64,000 nt of DNA from Pirellulales bacterium (GTDB taxonomy: Bacteria; Planctomycetota; Planctomycetia; Pirellulales; JAEUIK01): positions 45,978 through 109,977 of the forward strand of contig JAHBXR010000007.1 in the NCBI GenBank assembly GCA_019636335.1, given 5' to 3'. Below the pieces are notes generated by a model. The model made no database searches. It was given only the letters and a program-made list of their open reading frames with translations, and was not told the DNA's origin. The position numbers and the translations under genes were made by a program. Below are positions 14,327-24,754 of the stretch, piece by piece (positions within the stretch are counted from its first letter, which is position 1; every line of letters starts with the position of its first letter).

Positions 14327-15535
14327 ATGAGCCACGAACACCGATCACCCGCCGTCCCCCAGTCGATCGCCCAGCGCGAGTCCGCGCTGTTGGCCCCCTA
14401 CGCGACGCCGAGCATCTCCACGGCAGGTCGCCGGCATGCCGAAGATCCACCGCATCGCCGCGGACCGTACGAGATCGATCGCGATCGCATCATTCACTCG
14501 GCGGCGTTTCGGCGTTTGAGCGCGAAGACGCAGGTCTTCACGGGCGAGATGGGAGACTACCACCGTACCCGGCTGACTCACACGCTGGAGGTGGTGGCGG
14601 TCGCCCGGCGACTGGGGCGCGCCTTGCGTCTGAACGAAGATCTGATCGAAGCGCTCGCGCTGGCCCACGATCTGGGACACCCACCCTTCGGGCATGCCGG
14701 CGAAGACGCCCTCGACGAATGTCTGCACGGGGCGGGGGGCTTCTGCCACAACCGCCACGCGCTGCGGATTCTCGAAGTGCTCGAAGCGTGCAATCCGAAG
14801 TTTGAAGGACTCAACCTTTCGCGCGAGGTACTCGACGGGCAGCATACGCGGATCGATCACGACTGCGCGGCACAGGGCATCTCGCTCGAAGCCCAGGTGG
14901 TCGAGGCGGCCGATAGCGTGGCCTACGACACGCACGACGCCGACGATGCCATGAAGCTCGGCTTCGTCACGCTCGAAGAGATGCTCGAAGTACCGCTGTG
15001 GCGCACCGCGGCGAGACACGTGCGAACACGCTATGCCAATCTGTCCGAGATCGAATTGAAGCGGGCGGTACTGGTCGAGCTGGTCGATTGGCAACTCGAT
15101 GACCTGATCGCCCGGACCGAAGAACGCCTGGCCGAGGGGGAACGCACGCGGGACTGGGTGCTGCGGCAACGCGAGCCCCTGATCGCCGCCAGCCCCAAGA
15201 TTGCCGCCGAGAAAGCCGCCGTCGAGCGATTTCTGCACGAGCGTGTCTACCGCCATCCGCAGGTGCTGGTGATGCGCGGCCGGGCGCAATCCTCGCTCCG
15301 CGAGATGTTCGCCGTGCTGCGGGGCGCGCCCGAACAGATGCCCGAGAGCTTCCGCGCTCGCATCGCGACCGATGGTCTGGATCGGGCCGTGGGAGACTAT
15401 CTAGCAGGCATGACCGACCGTTTTACGCAGCAGCAATATGCCCGCCTGTGTGGCACGGCCGCCGGCGGCGGCTCTCGCTCGACCACCTCGAAGGGCGAAT
15501 TGCGCGTCGTTTCGCCGCGAACGAGGGCCGGTTGA
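14327..15535 (+). CDS. dgt: dGTPase-like HD-domain triphosphohydrolase
   Basis: A 402-residue metal-dependent HD phosphohydrolase. YEIDRDRIIHSAAFRRLSAKTQVF is the conserved N-terminal part. The metal ligands are His in RLTHTLEV, His-Asp in ALAHDLGHPPFGHAGE and a later Asp in VEAADSVAYDTHD. It hydrolyses dNTPs (typically dGTP) to nucleoside and tripolyphosphate. The ATG at 14327 is preferred over 14291, which lies inside the HIT gene. It forms part of a plus-strand run with the HIT and PIN/TRAM genes. It matches the shorter dGTPase-like protein class rather than the E. coli enzyme. Confidence 0.85.
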   Translation: MSHEHRSPAVPQSIAQRESALLAPYATPSISTAGRRHAEDPPHRRGPYEIDRDRIIHSAAFRRLSAKTQVFTGEMGDYHRTRLTHTLEVVAVARRLGRALRLNEDLIEALALAHDLGHPPFGHAGEDALDECLHGAGGFCHNRHALRILEVLEACNPKFEGLNLSREVLDGQHTRIDHDCAAQGISLEAQVVEAADSVAYDTHDADDAMKLGFVTLEEMLEVPLWRTAARHVRTRYANLSEIELKRAVLVELVDWQLDDLIARTEERLAEGERTRDWVLRQREPLIAASPKIAAEKAAVERFLHERVYRHPQVLVMRGRAQSSLREMFAVLRGAPEQMPESFRARIATDGLDRAVGDYLAGMTDRFTQQQYARLCGTAAGGGSRSTTSKGELRVVSPRTRAG

Positions 15536-15659
15536 CGCCAGCTTTTCCTGCCCGCTGGCATGGCGAGTCGTGGCTGGTAGAATGGGCAGGTCGAGCACGC
15601 CAACGTGCCGGCCCCCGCCTGTTCATCTCGCATCACCCGCGCACTGTTCCCTCGCCACC

Positions 15660-16673
<1,014 letters not shown>

Positions 16674-16694
16674 CACGGACAAGTCGTCGCCGTG

Positions 16695-18668
16695 CTACAT
16701 CTTCTCGACCGTGCCGATCCCCAGCAGGTGCAGTCCCTGCTTGAGGGTGCGCGCCGTCAGGGCACACAGCTTCAAGCGGCTTTGACGCAGGGCCTCGGTC
16801 TCGGCCTTGAGCACCGGGCACTGGTCGAAAAACGACGAGTAACGGTTCGCCAGCTCGAACAGGTAGGAGGTGATCTGGTTGGGACGCAGGTCGGCGGCCG
16901 CCTGGGCGAGTGCCTCGGGAAAGCGTAACAGCTCGATCGCCAAGGCCCGCTCGGCCGGATGCGCGAGCGCTACCGGCGTGCCGCTGGCCAGGAGGGCCGC
17001 CTCTTCGATCTCTCCTTTGGCGAAGATGCTCCGTACGCGCGCGTAAGCGTACTGCAGATAGGTGGCCGTATTGCCGTTCATGGCTAGCATTTTGTCGTAA
17101 CTGAAGACGTAGTCGCTCGTGCGGTTTTGCGAAAGATCGGCATACTTGAGGGCGCCGATGCCGACGATGTCCGCGACGTGCTGCCGCTCCTCGTCGGAGA
17201 GCTCGCCCCCCCCCGGCTTCGCGTCGTCGTTCTCCGAGACAATGCGCAGGGCTCGCGATACCGCCTCATCGAGCAACCCCGACAGACCGACCGTATCGCC
17301 GGCACGCGTCTTGAAAGGCCGGCCATCTTCGCCCAGCACCGTGCCGAAGCTGATGTGCTGCAACTCGACCTGCTCGTAGCCCCACTGGCGTGCCGTGGCA
17401 AAGAGCTGCTCGAAGTGCAATCCCTGGCGATGATCGACAACGTACAAAATGGCGTCGGGAGACCAGCGTTCCATCCGGTACTGGATCGTCGCCAGATCGG
17501 TCGTGGCATAGAGGAAGGCGCCATCCTGCTTGCGCACGATAAAGGGGGTGGCGTGCCCTGCGAGAAAGACGCACAGCGCGCCGTCGCTTTCACGGGCCAG
17601 ACCGCGCTTTTCCAGATCCTCGGCCACCTGCGCGAGTCGATCGTGGTAGAAGCTTTCGCCCAACGTCTCGTCGAAGCGGACCCCCAGACGCCGATAGATG
17701 ACGTCGATGTCTTCGAGGCAGGCGGGCAGGAACTCGCGCCACAGACGCCGATTCTCGGCATCGCCGGCGTGCAGCTTCGCCGTTTCGGCCAGTACGGCGG
17801 CGCCGATCTCGGGATGGGCCACTGCCAGCTCCGCGCGCGGGGGATCGTTCTCGACGGCCGCGATCTTGGCCCCCTGCTCGGCGAGCTCGCCGCGCCGTTC
17901 GGAGAGCCGAGCCTCGACACGACGCAACTCCGAGGCCTGCTCCTTGGCCACCTTCTTATCCTCGGGCACCCCCTTCGTCTTGGCCGCGGCGACTTCACGC
18001 TCGAGCGCCGCGAACTGACTTTGCTTGTCTGGCAGCGACTTCTTCAACTCCCAGTAGTCGACCAACTGGCTCACCAGGCGATAGAGTCGCGCGAGCTCGG
18101 CGACGGGGCTCTGCCGGTAGGCCTGCTCATCGCAAAAATGGCGATAGCCATACAGGATCATGCCGAACTGTGTGCCCCAATCGCCGATATGGTTATCGCC
18201 GACCGTATGGTGGCCCAGGAAGGCCAGCAGCCGGCAGAGCGAGTCGCCGATCACCGTCGAGCGGATGTGCCCCACATGCATTGGCTTGGCGACGTTCGGC
18301 GCCGAGAAGTCGACGATGTACGTGCGACGGGGGGATGCCTCGGGCACCCCCAGGCGATGATCGGCCAACGCCTCGGACAGGGTCCGACTGAGCCAGGCCT
18401 CGCGCAGACGCAGGTTGATGAACCCCGGCCCGGCGATCTCCGGCGTTTCGCACAGATCGTCGAGCGCCACGCGAGCCACGATCTCGGCGGCGACATCGCG
18501 CGGAGGGCGCGAGAGACGTTTGCCCAGCGGCATGGCGAAATTCGCCTGGTAGTCGCCGAACCTGGCGTCCTGCGCCGGGCGAATCATGTCCAACAGTTCG
18601 GCAGGCTCGGGTGCATAGTCGCGCAACGCGACCGCAAAGCGCGAGCGGAGTTCGTCCAAGACGTTCAT
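16695..18668 (-). CDS. argS: Arginyl-tRNA synthetase
   Basis: A 657-residue class Ia synthetase attaching arginine to tRNA-Arg. The N-terminal Add-1 domain is followed by the ATP-binding motif FSAPNVAKPMHVGHIRST (the HIGH equivalent HVGH), the catalytic core GDWGTQFGMILYGY, and the C-terminal anticodon-binding domain (FELANRYSSFFDQCPVL). It is about 80 residues longer than usual; the extra part is a charged coiled-coil-like insertion (from KKSLPDKQSQ to about AENRRLWREF). The start at ATG 18668 gives MNVLDELRSRF; a TTG further upstream is possible but has no better support. It is transcribed opposite to the PIN/TRAM gene. Confidence 0.92.
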   Translation of the reverse strand: MNVLDELRSRFAVALRDYAPEPAELLDMIRPAQDARFGDYQANFAMPLGKRLSRPPRDVAAEIVARVALDDLCETPEIAGPGFINLRLREAWLSRTLSEALADHRLGVPEASPRRTYIVDFSAPNVAKPMHVGHIRSTVIGDSLCRLLAFLGHHTVGDNHIGDWGTQFGMILYGYRHFCDEQAYRQSPVAELARLYRLVSQLVDYWELKKSLPDKQSQFAALEREVAAAKTKGVPEDKKVAKEQASELRRVEARLSERRGELAEQGAKIAAVENDPPRAELAVAHPEIGAAVLAETAKLHAGDAENRRLWREFLPACLEDIDVIYRRLGVRFDETLGESFYHDRLAQVAEDLEKRGLARESDGALCVFLAGHATPFIVRKQDGAFLYATTDLATIQYRMERWSPDAILYVVDHRQGLHFEQLFATARQWGYEQVELQHISFGTVLGEDGRPFKTRAGDTVGLSGLLDEAVSRALRIVSENDDAKPGGGELSDEERQHVADIVGIGALKYADLSQNRTSDYVFSYDKMLAMNGNTATYLQYAYARVRSIFAKGEIEEAALLASGTPVALAHPAERALAIELLRFPEALAQAAADLRPNQITSYLFELANRYSSFFDQCPVLKAETEALRQSRLKLCALTARTLKQGLHLLGIGTVEKM

Positions 18669-18808
18669 TTCGGAGGCGGCCGGCAATCGGGAGAAAAGGG
18701 GGTCGCACGGCAACACCCAGGCCGCACGCGTACGCGACCAAGTGTATCAGCCACCGCGCGAAGTGAAATCCCAAACGACCGGTTCCAACCGGCCTGACGG
18801 GGCCTCCC

Positions 18809-19891
18809 TTACAAGCGAATAACGAACCCAGAACCGAGGAAGTAATCGTAGGCCGCTTCGTTCAAGCCAACACCGGCCCGGATATCGAGCTGCAGATTAT
18901 TGGTGACCGAAAAGGTGAAGCCACCGTCGAAGTAGTTCTCTGGCAAGACACTCGTGGCGCCGGTCGGAAAGAGCCCGAAGTACTCGGTATAGGCTCCCCA
19001 ACGATCGGTGAGGCGGTAGCCTATCGTGAAGGACTGCGCGAAGAGCGTGTACGAGCGGTCGTCTGCGTCGTCGACCGACTTGTTCACCTGCGTGCTGCCC
19101 CCGCATGATAAGAAGTCGTTGATCTCCCACCCGTAAAGCCAGTTCAATCCCGGACAAACGCGATCGGCGGTGAAATCGTCCGCGCCGGTCGGCAGAAACA
19201 TCTGGGGCACAATCGCCATTTCGGGCAAGATTCCCTGTTGCAACGTCAGGGCGATTTTGGCGCCGACGTAGAGGTCTTGCGCGCCGGTTGCCGAGTCGAA
19301 GAAGCCCGAATCTCGCGCGGCATTGGAACCGTGATTGTAGGCGATGCGGAACTCGAACCACTCGGCCAGCATCCCGACACGGAGCAGCGTTTCTGGATAC
19401 GATTGATCGATGGTGAGATCCTCTCCCGCGCGATCAAAGAAGTAGGTGTAGCCCGCTTCGAGTTGCACGACGCCACGCCCGACCGTGGTCGATGCTTCCG
19501 TAAAGTCAGGTCGATCGCTGATGAGCGGTTCGTCCAGCGGCGCGGGCCCCCCTTCCTCTTCGCCACCATAGCTCCAGCGAAAAAGACTCTTGGGCGATCC
19601 ACCACACCGGTCGAAGCAACGGCCGCCGCAATGCTCGCACCCCTGCTTTCCACAGCCGCATGGCTCACGATGTCCGAGGGGACGCACGTCCCCCGGCCCC
19701 TGAGTTGCCGTCGAGCTTGCCGAGTCGAGCGCGGAGAGGGGCGTGACTGGCTCCGACGTGCTGACGCTGGCGCTCGCGTTCGACAAGATCGCCGCGCGTG
19801 TGGGATAAGCCCCTTGCTCGGCTAGAACCTCGACAGTGGCCGACCCGGCGACAGCAGCAAGAACGGCACTCAGCGCACGTAAGATCGACAT
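18809..19891 (-). CDS. Outer-membrane beta-barrel protein (Phenol_MetA_deg-like)
   Basis: A 360-residue exported protein. The N-terminal signal-like segment (ATG 19891) is followed by a low-complexity, Cys-rich region (CGCGKQGCEHCGGRCFDRCGG), then from about residue 125 alternating-strand barrel segments (DRPDFTEAS, VQLEAGYTYFF, LRVGMLAEWFEFRIAYN) and a C-terminal end FVIRL that suits a BAM-recognised last strand. The barrel part matches the MetA-like transporter family named after phenol degradation; substrate unknown. The cysteine-rich segment is an unusual insertion. Confidence 0.7.
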   Translation of the reverse strand: MSILRALSAVLAAVAGSATVEVLAEQGAYPTRAAILSNASASVSTSEPVTPLSALDSASSTATQGPGDVRPLGHREPCGCGKQGCEHCGGRCFDRCGGSPKSLFRWSYGGEEEGGPAPLDEPLISDRPDFTEASTTVGRGVVQLEAGYTYFFDRAGEDLTIDQSYPETLLRVGMLAEWFEFRIAYNHGSNAARDSGFFDSATGAQDLYVGAKIALTLQQGILPEMAIVPQMFLPTGADDFTADRVCPGLNWLYGWEINDFLSCGGSTQVNKSVDDADDRSYTLFAQSFTIGYRLTDRWGAYTEYFGLFPTGATSVLPENYFDGGFTFSVTNNLQLDIRAGVGLNEAAYDYFLGSGFVIRL

Positions 19892-20071
19892 GGCTGCAAC
19901 TGACAAACAGGCGTGGTGTCATGCGTTGCGCGCTACATCGCGTGCATCCCCCCTATAAGGATCGGCAGCATTGCTACTTTCTGTGATGCAAAGAACAGGT
20001 TTTTGAGCACCAAAAACCGCTCTATTCGAAATGTGGGGGGAACGAAGGGCGAGAGAGCTCGCGCGCCCAAC

Positions 20072-20287
20072 TCAAGCGTGGTGCTGGTGCTGCTCGATGA
20101 TTTCGCGCGCACGATCGGCGTCGGCAGCGCGTACGAAGATGCGAATGTCGAAGATGCCGGTCAGACCTGCCTGGTGCTCCCCCTCGAGCTCGCATGCAAT
20201 CCCTTCTTCGGCCAGCGCGATCTTGATGATCTGCGCCAGAGCGGGATCGGTCGTCGCGTAGATTTCGGTCAGGTCGTCACCTTGCAT
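20072..20287 (-). CDS. DUF2007 putative signal-transducing protein
   Basis: A 71-residue protein with the DUF2007 pattern: LTEIYATTDPALAQIIKIAL, then GIACELEGEHQAG, and DIRIFVRAADADRAREIIE. An AGGAG-type ribosome site lies ten or so bases before ATG 20287. DUF2007 domains are small ferredoxin-like folds thought to bind a ligand or a partner. It is monocistronic here. Confidence 0.8.
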   Translation of the reverse strand: MQGDDLTEIYATTDPALAQIIKIALAEEGIACELEGEHQAGLTGIFDIRIFVRAADADRAREIIEQHQHHA

Positions 20288-20431
20288 CGAAAAATCCCCC
20301 TACTCCTGGAAGGACGGCGCGAGGCCGAATCATGGCATGACTTACACGGCGGGCGTCCCGCATGATAGACGCCGAGCGAGGCGCCGTCGAGCGGTGGTTG
20401 CCGGCGCGGCCAGACATCGTCTCGGCGCCAT

Positions 20432-20480
20432 AAAAAAACGCGTGCCAGCCGAGGAATTCTCCTCTACCTCTGGCACGCGT
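20432..20480 (-). terminator. Rho-independent terminator of the secretin operon
   Basis: Read on the minus strand, an 11-bp perfect stem (ACGCGTGCCAG with CTGGCACGCGT), a 21-base loop, and a run of seven T follow the TPR lipoprotein stop at 20515. Confidence 0.8.
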
Positions 20481-20514
20481 TAAGAAGCGATTATTCGATC
20501 GCGAGCCGCGACGC

Positions 20515-21654
20515 TTAGCCAGCGCCGACTGGCGGCAGAGCCGTCATGTTGGCCGGAACGTTCGAACCGGCCGGTGTCGAGAGCGGAAGCATTTCCGGCG
20601 CCGTGGAAGTCGTCGGATAGGGGCTCAACTCGGCGGGCGGTCCCGCGGGCATCAAGGCCGCCGCGGGGGATGCACTAGGGCCCACGTTCGTGGTCGGAAT
20701 CGGGGTCGCCGGATATCCGCCGGCAGGCGCACCGGGCGTTCCCATCGGCTGATGGAATGGAACCGGCTGCGTCGGCATGGCTCCGTTCGGCATACCAGGC
20801 CCGTAGGGTTGCATCGCACCGGCCGGGGCGATACCCGCCGGGGGCATCGCGGCCATCGCCGGCATACCAGGCGCGCCTGGCATCGCAGCGCCAGGCATCA
20901 TCGCAGCACCGGGCATCATCGCAGCACCAGGCTGCATGGGCGCACCCGGAGCACCCGCGATCATGCCGGGCTGCATCGGGGGACGATAGTCGGGCACCAC
21001 CTTGTTCAGCTCGACCAGGGCTTCGGCCGCAACCTTCAGCCCCGGATTCTTCGATAGCGCGAGTGAATAATTGCGTTTCGCTTCTTCGAACCGGCCATGG
21101 AAGGCGAGCACGAAGGCCAGATTCGCGTGCGATTCGGCATCCGTGCCGCCGCGGCGGAAATAGGTGAGTGCTTCATCGAAGCGGGCCTGATGTCCCATGA
21201 CCAGCCCCAGGTTATTCAGCGAGCGTTGATGCTTCGGATCGACTTCGATCGCGGCACGCAGCGCCTCTTCCGCCTCGGGCAGACGTCGCTGCAAGAAGTG
21301 CTGATAGCCGATGTCGGCAAGCAGTTCAGGATCCTGCGGGGCCAACTCGCGGGCTTTGGCAAAGTATTCGTCCGCCTTCTCCGGTCGCTCTTCGCGGGCC
21401 GACATGACCGCCAAGCGATGGTAGGCCATGGCGTTCTTGGGACGCTTTTTCAGCACCTGGTCGTAGATCTGCCTGGCCCGCTCGTTGTCGTTGCCTTGCT
21501 CGGCCATGCGCGCCATGGCGATCTGGGCATCGATCTCGCCGTTGGTGGTGATGAAGGGAATCTTCGCGGGCTTAAGACTCGAACAGCCCGTGAGCGCTCC
21601 CAGCGAGGAGAGCAGAAGTGCGAAGGCCGAGAGCCGCGCTGTATGACGTAGCAT
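20515..21654 (-). CDS. TPR lipoprotein, TadD-like
   Basis: A 379-residue protein starting at ATG 21654 with a purine-rich ribosome site. The signal peptide ends in a lipobox (LGALTGCSS), so it is a lipoprotein. Four or more TPR units lie at about residues 40-185 (AMAYHRLAVMSAREERPEKADEYF, and SLNNLGLVMGHQARFDEALTYF in shorter pieces). The C-terminal 170 residues are Pro/Ala/Met/Gly low complexity with repeated PGAAMM. TadD proteins are TPR lipoproteins that help secretin assembly in Tad pilus systems, and the position two genes downstream of the secretin supports this role. The long low-complexity tail is unusual for TadD. Confidence 0.75.
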   Translation of the reverse strand: MLRHTARLSAFALLLSSLGALTGCSSLKPAKIPFITTNGEIDAQIAMARMAEQGNDNERARQIYDQVLKKRPKNAMAYHRLAVMSAREERPEKADEYFAKARELAPQDPELLADIGYQHFLQRRLPEAEEALRAAIEVDPKHQRSLNNLGLVMGHQARFDEALTYFRRGGTDAESHANLAFVLAFHGRFEEAKRNYSLALSKNPGLKVAAEALVELNKVVPDYRPPMQPGMIAGAPGAPMQPGAAMMPGAAMMPGAAMPGAPGMPAMAAMPPAGIAPAGAMQPYGPGMPNGAMPTQPVPFHQPMGTPGAPAGGYPATPIPTTNVGPSASPAAALMPAGPPAELSPYPTTSTAPEMLPLSTPAGSNVPANMTALPPVGAG

Positions 21655-21831
21655 GAGCTTCCCATCCCTGGGTAACGTGGACCTGTCCCCAACGGCCCAA
21701 GCGGCCGGCGTTTCGGCGGCGAGTTTTCGGATGCTGCGCGAGGCAGGATCGTCGGCTCGCGGCGTGAAACGTCGGCCGCCCGTGCTTGTTCGACCAGTCC
21801 CATCCATGAGTCTGGTCTTGTTTCAACTCGT

Positions 21832-22563
21832 TTAGAAGAAACCGCCGCCCATACCGCCAAAGCCGCCGAAGCCGCCGAAGCCGCCCAGGCCGCCTTGGCC
21901 AAGACCGCCCCAGCCGCCGCCAAAGCCGCCATAGCCCTGGTAGCCGAACTGCTGGAAGACGCGCTCGGCCTGGAAGTCTTCCAGACCTTCGGCCAGGTCG
22001 CCCGCCACGATCACGCGGCGTTCGGCATCGGTAACCCCCATCTCGGCCAGCGCCATCACGATCAATTCGCGTCGTTCGGCGTCGAGCTTGGGATTCGGAT
22101 TCACCGGGTATTCGAACTCGGTTCCTTCCTTGACGCTGCTCATGTTTCGCTCGACCACAACGGGGTAGTTGGCCCCGTTGTTCAGGCGGACCGCGATCTG
22201 GGTCAAGTGATCCATGCCTGCGGTGTTCAAGCGAACTTTGTCCTGCGTGAATTCGTGCTCGTAGACCACGAAGTCATTGGCGGCCTCGCCATGCGACTCT
22301 TGGATGCGCCACCAGGGATCGGCCACGTAGCCGAGCATCGGTGGCGGTGGCGGAACGGCATAGGGGTTGTAGTTCCCCCCTAAGCCACAGCCGCCACAGC
22401 CTGCCAGGCCACAGCCCCCCCCCGAGCAGCGCTGAATCTTGCATCCGCCGCAGCCACATCCTCCTCCGGCGTGGCCGCATACAGAGCAGCACCCCGAGGC
22501 GATGTGGAGCACGGCCAGTAAGGCGGCCGCGATCGTCAATCTCCAATTCCTAGAGCAACTCAT
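21832..22563 (-). CDS. Glycine/cysteine-rich lipoprotein between secretin and TPR genes
   Basis: A 243-residue protein. The signal peptide ends in ASGCC, a probable lipobox. A Cys-Gly-rich stretch follows (CGHAGGGCGCGGCKIQRCSGG), then a folded middle domain of about 130 residues (VYEHEFTQDKVRLNTAGMDHL, in shorter pieces, through GDLAEGLEDFQAERVFQQF) and a Gly/Phe-rich end. GGGGGG precedes ATG 22563. It lies 70 bases downstream of the secretin gene on the same strand, so it is probably co-transcribed and a secretin-associated lipoprotein. No family recognised. Confidence 0.65.
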   Translation of the reverse strand: MSCSRNWRLTIAAALLAVLHIASGCCSVCGHAGGGCGCGGCKIQRCSGGGCGLAGCGGCGLGGNYNPYAVPPPPPMLGYVADPWWRIQESHGEAANDFVVYEHEFTQDKVRLNTAGMDHLTQIAVRLNNGANYPVVVERNMSSVKEGTEFEYPVNPNPKLDAERRELIVMALAEMGVTDAERRVIVAGDLAEGLEDFQAERVFQQFGYQGYGGFGGGWGGLGQGGLGGFGGFGGFGGMGGGFF

Positions 22564-22633
22564 CTCGATCCATCCCCCCTACTGGTATGGGACCTGGGTC
22601 GGCCCCCGCGACGCACGCTCGTCCTATTAATCT

Positions 22634-24754
22634 CTATTCGGAAAATCCGTGCGTTCCGTTGATATAGTGTCCTTCGCTCGTGTGATAATCCCGGTTCCAA
22701 CGGGCATCCTTCACCAGGTGTTGCCACGTGTACCAGACCGTGCTGCGGTGATAGCAGTGTGGACGCCCTTCGATGCGGCCTCGGATATAGAAGTCCCAAT
22801 CGTCCGGCTCGGTAATGTCCATGCCGGGGATCAAGGCGGGCTTCTCTTCCGGTTCGAGCGGGTGGACCCACTCGGGGCTGACCAGCACCAAGAGCTCCGT
22901 CTCCTGACGGCTCGTCCCCTTGTCGCTGAAGAGCAGCTTCACGATCGGGATGTTTCGCAAGATCGGCACACCCGTGATGCTGCCGCTTTGATCGTCGGCG
23001 ATCAAACCGGCGATCGCCAGCCACTGACCTTCACGCATTTCGACCGTCGTCTGTACCGAACGGCTTTCCAAACCGGGAATACCGTTCACCGTGTTGGCGA
23101 CCGTGGGCGTGCTGAAGGTCGGGATGACGTTCATACGCACGCGGTCCTTGTCGATCACCATCGGCGTGAAGCTCAACTGCGTGCCGAAGCCGCGGAACGC
23201 CGTGGCCACGGCACCGATACCACCGACGCCGACCGCCGTCGGCACGGCGAATTCACCACCCGAGATGAAGCTCGCGGTGTTGCCGTTCAAGACCACCAGG
23301 TTCGGCTCGGCCAGAATCTTGCCGTAGCCGTTCGTTTCGATAGCTCGCAGGGCGAGGTTGACCGTCGTCGTGCCCAGAATGGTCAAGCCGATATTGGCGC
23401 CCGCGCCTCCGCTGTTGTTGCTCAGCCGGAAGTTCGGATTCGTGAGACTCCAGTTCGTGCCGAGCGTTCGCGACGCACTCCGCTTGAGCTCCGCGATACG
23501 CACCTTGAGCATGACCTGGATTTCGCCGGGCACCTCGAGCAGGCTGATGATGTTGCTCGCCGTGGTGTCGCTGGCATCGGGATAGAGCCGAGCCGCCGGA
23601 CCCTGATTGAGCAGACCGCCGCCGAAGCCACCCCAGCCGCCGCCGCCCCAGGGATTGATACCACCACCATAGCCACCAGGCCCGACGAGCTGACCGGTTT
23701 GATTGACCGCTTCGCCGCGGATCACGGACATGATCTGAGTGGCTTCTTCCGGATCGCGAGCCTGACCGCGAACGATCAGTTTGTCCGCGATCGGAATCAA
23801 CTGGATGAAGCTGTTCGGGAAGAACTCGTTGACACGATCCTGCAGTTCGCCGTATTCGATCTCGCGTTCGGTCTGCTCGCCGGGATCGGGAGCGACGCGC
23901 ACCAGGTAGCGGACCATTTCACGCTGTTGCTGCTCGCCGAACCAGATCGTGAGCGAGGTTTCGCCCGTCTCGAGACCGATGACTTCAATTTCGCGCGGGC
24001 TGTACTGCACGAACTCGATGATGCCTGGATCGGCGATCGAGACGCGCGAGATCGGCTCGCGAGTGATGATGATGCGCGAACGACGCAGGTAGATGTTCAA
24101 GGTCGCTTCGACGTCGTCGATGGTGCGAATCAGCGAGTCGAGCTTGGCGCGAGTTTCCGGAGTCGCCGTGATATCGGTCTGGCGATTGCGGATCACCGGC
24201 TCCTGCTCTTCCTCGTTCGGTTGCGCCATGCGCCCCATCTGGTCGATGTCGCGAGCGTTGGGACCGGGGGGGGGCGCCGGCTGATGGTTCGCCAGCCGGA
24301 TATCGCGCGATGTACGTTTGCTTTGCAGATGCTTGGGCATCTTGCTCACGGCATGCTCGACCGACTTGCCGTCGGACTTGGCATGCTTACCCTGGTCGCC
24401 GACAGCAGGCTGCACGGCCGGCTGGGCCGCGGTGGCATCGGCGGACGCGGGGCCTTGTACGGCGGGTCCCAGCGGACCGGCGGGCGCCCCATTGCCATTC
24501 GTCACCCCCTGCGCTGTTGCCCCAGGCGCGGTAATCGGGCTGAAATTAATGTGCTGGTACTGCATCGAGGGCGCACCCGAGGGCAGTCGCACGAGAGCCG
24601 TGCCGTCCTGCACCATGGTCATTTGGGTGGGCGACTCGACCATTTGCGGTGGCGACGTCTGGCCCCAGGCCATCTTGGCTTGACCGGATGCGAGCGCCAG
24701 CAGCAAGACACCCGGAACGGAGCATTGCTTCAGGAGAGAGGTCTGCATTCGCAT
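22634..24754 (-). CDS. Type II/Tad-family secretin (CpaC/RcpA-like)
   Basis: A 706-residue exported protein. A signal peptide is followed by a Pro/Ala-rich linker to about residue 150. A pilus-type N-terminal domain follows (NIYLRRSRIIITREPISRVS, then ADPGIIEFVQYSPREIEVIG), with the pattern of the T2SS-T3SS_pil_N family, and then a BON-like segment. The C-terminal secretin domain has VPGEIQVMLKVRIAELKRSA, SFISGGEFAVPTAVG and REGQWLAIAGLIADDQSG, ending in LLVLVSPEWVHPL. Secretins form the outer-membrane gate of the Tad pilus or type II system. After the secretin domain lies an extra tail of about 70 residues. The two downstream lipoprotein genes may be its pilotin or assembly partners. Confidence 0.88.
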   Translation of the reverse strand: MRMQTSLLKQCSVPGVLLLALASGQAKMAWGQTSPPQMVESPTQMTMVQDGTALVRLPSGAPSMQYQHINFSPITAPGATAQGVTNGNGAPAGPLGPAVQGPASADATAAQPAVQPAVGDQGKHAKSDGKSVEHAVSKMPKHLQSKRTSRDIRLANHQPAPPPGPNARDIDQMGRMAQPNEEEQEPVIRNRQTDITATPETRAKLDSLIRTIDDVEATLNIYLRRSRIIITREPISRVSIADPGIIEFVQYSPREIEVIGLETGETSLTIWFGEQQQREMVRYLVRVAPDPGEQTEREIEYGELQDRVNEFFPNSFIQLIPIADKLIVRGQARDPEEATQIMSVIRGEAVNQTGQLVGPGGYGGGINPWGGGGWGGFGGGLLNQGPAARLYPDASDTTASNIISLLEVPGEIQVMLKVRIAELKRSASRTLGTNWSLTNPNFRLSNNSGGAGANIGLTILGTTTVNLALRAIETNGYGKILAEPNLVVLNGNTASFISGGEFAVPTAVGVGGIGAVATAFRGFGTQLSFTPMVIDKDRVRMNVIPTFSTPTVANTVNGIPGLESRSVQTTVEMREGQWLAIAGLIADDQSGSITGVPILRNIPIVKLLFSDKGTSRQETELLVLVSPEWVHPLEPEEKPALIPGMDITEPDDWDFYIRGRIEGRPHCYHRSTVWYTWQHLVKDARWNRDYHTSEGHYINGTHGFSE

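Noticed and set aside
17127..18797. 556-codon plus-strand frame
   Set aside because: Antisense to argS throughout; caused by high GC at third positions.
20850..20960. Short tandem repeat resembling a CRISPR
   Set aside because: It encodes PGAAMM repeats in the TPR lipoprotein; no spacers of constant length.
21840..21930. Tandem GCCGCCGAAGCC-type repeat
   Set aside because: It is the coding sequence of the Gly/Phe-rich end of the lipoprotein at 21832.
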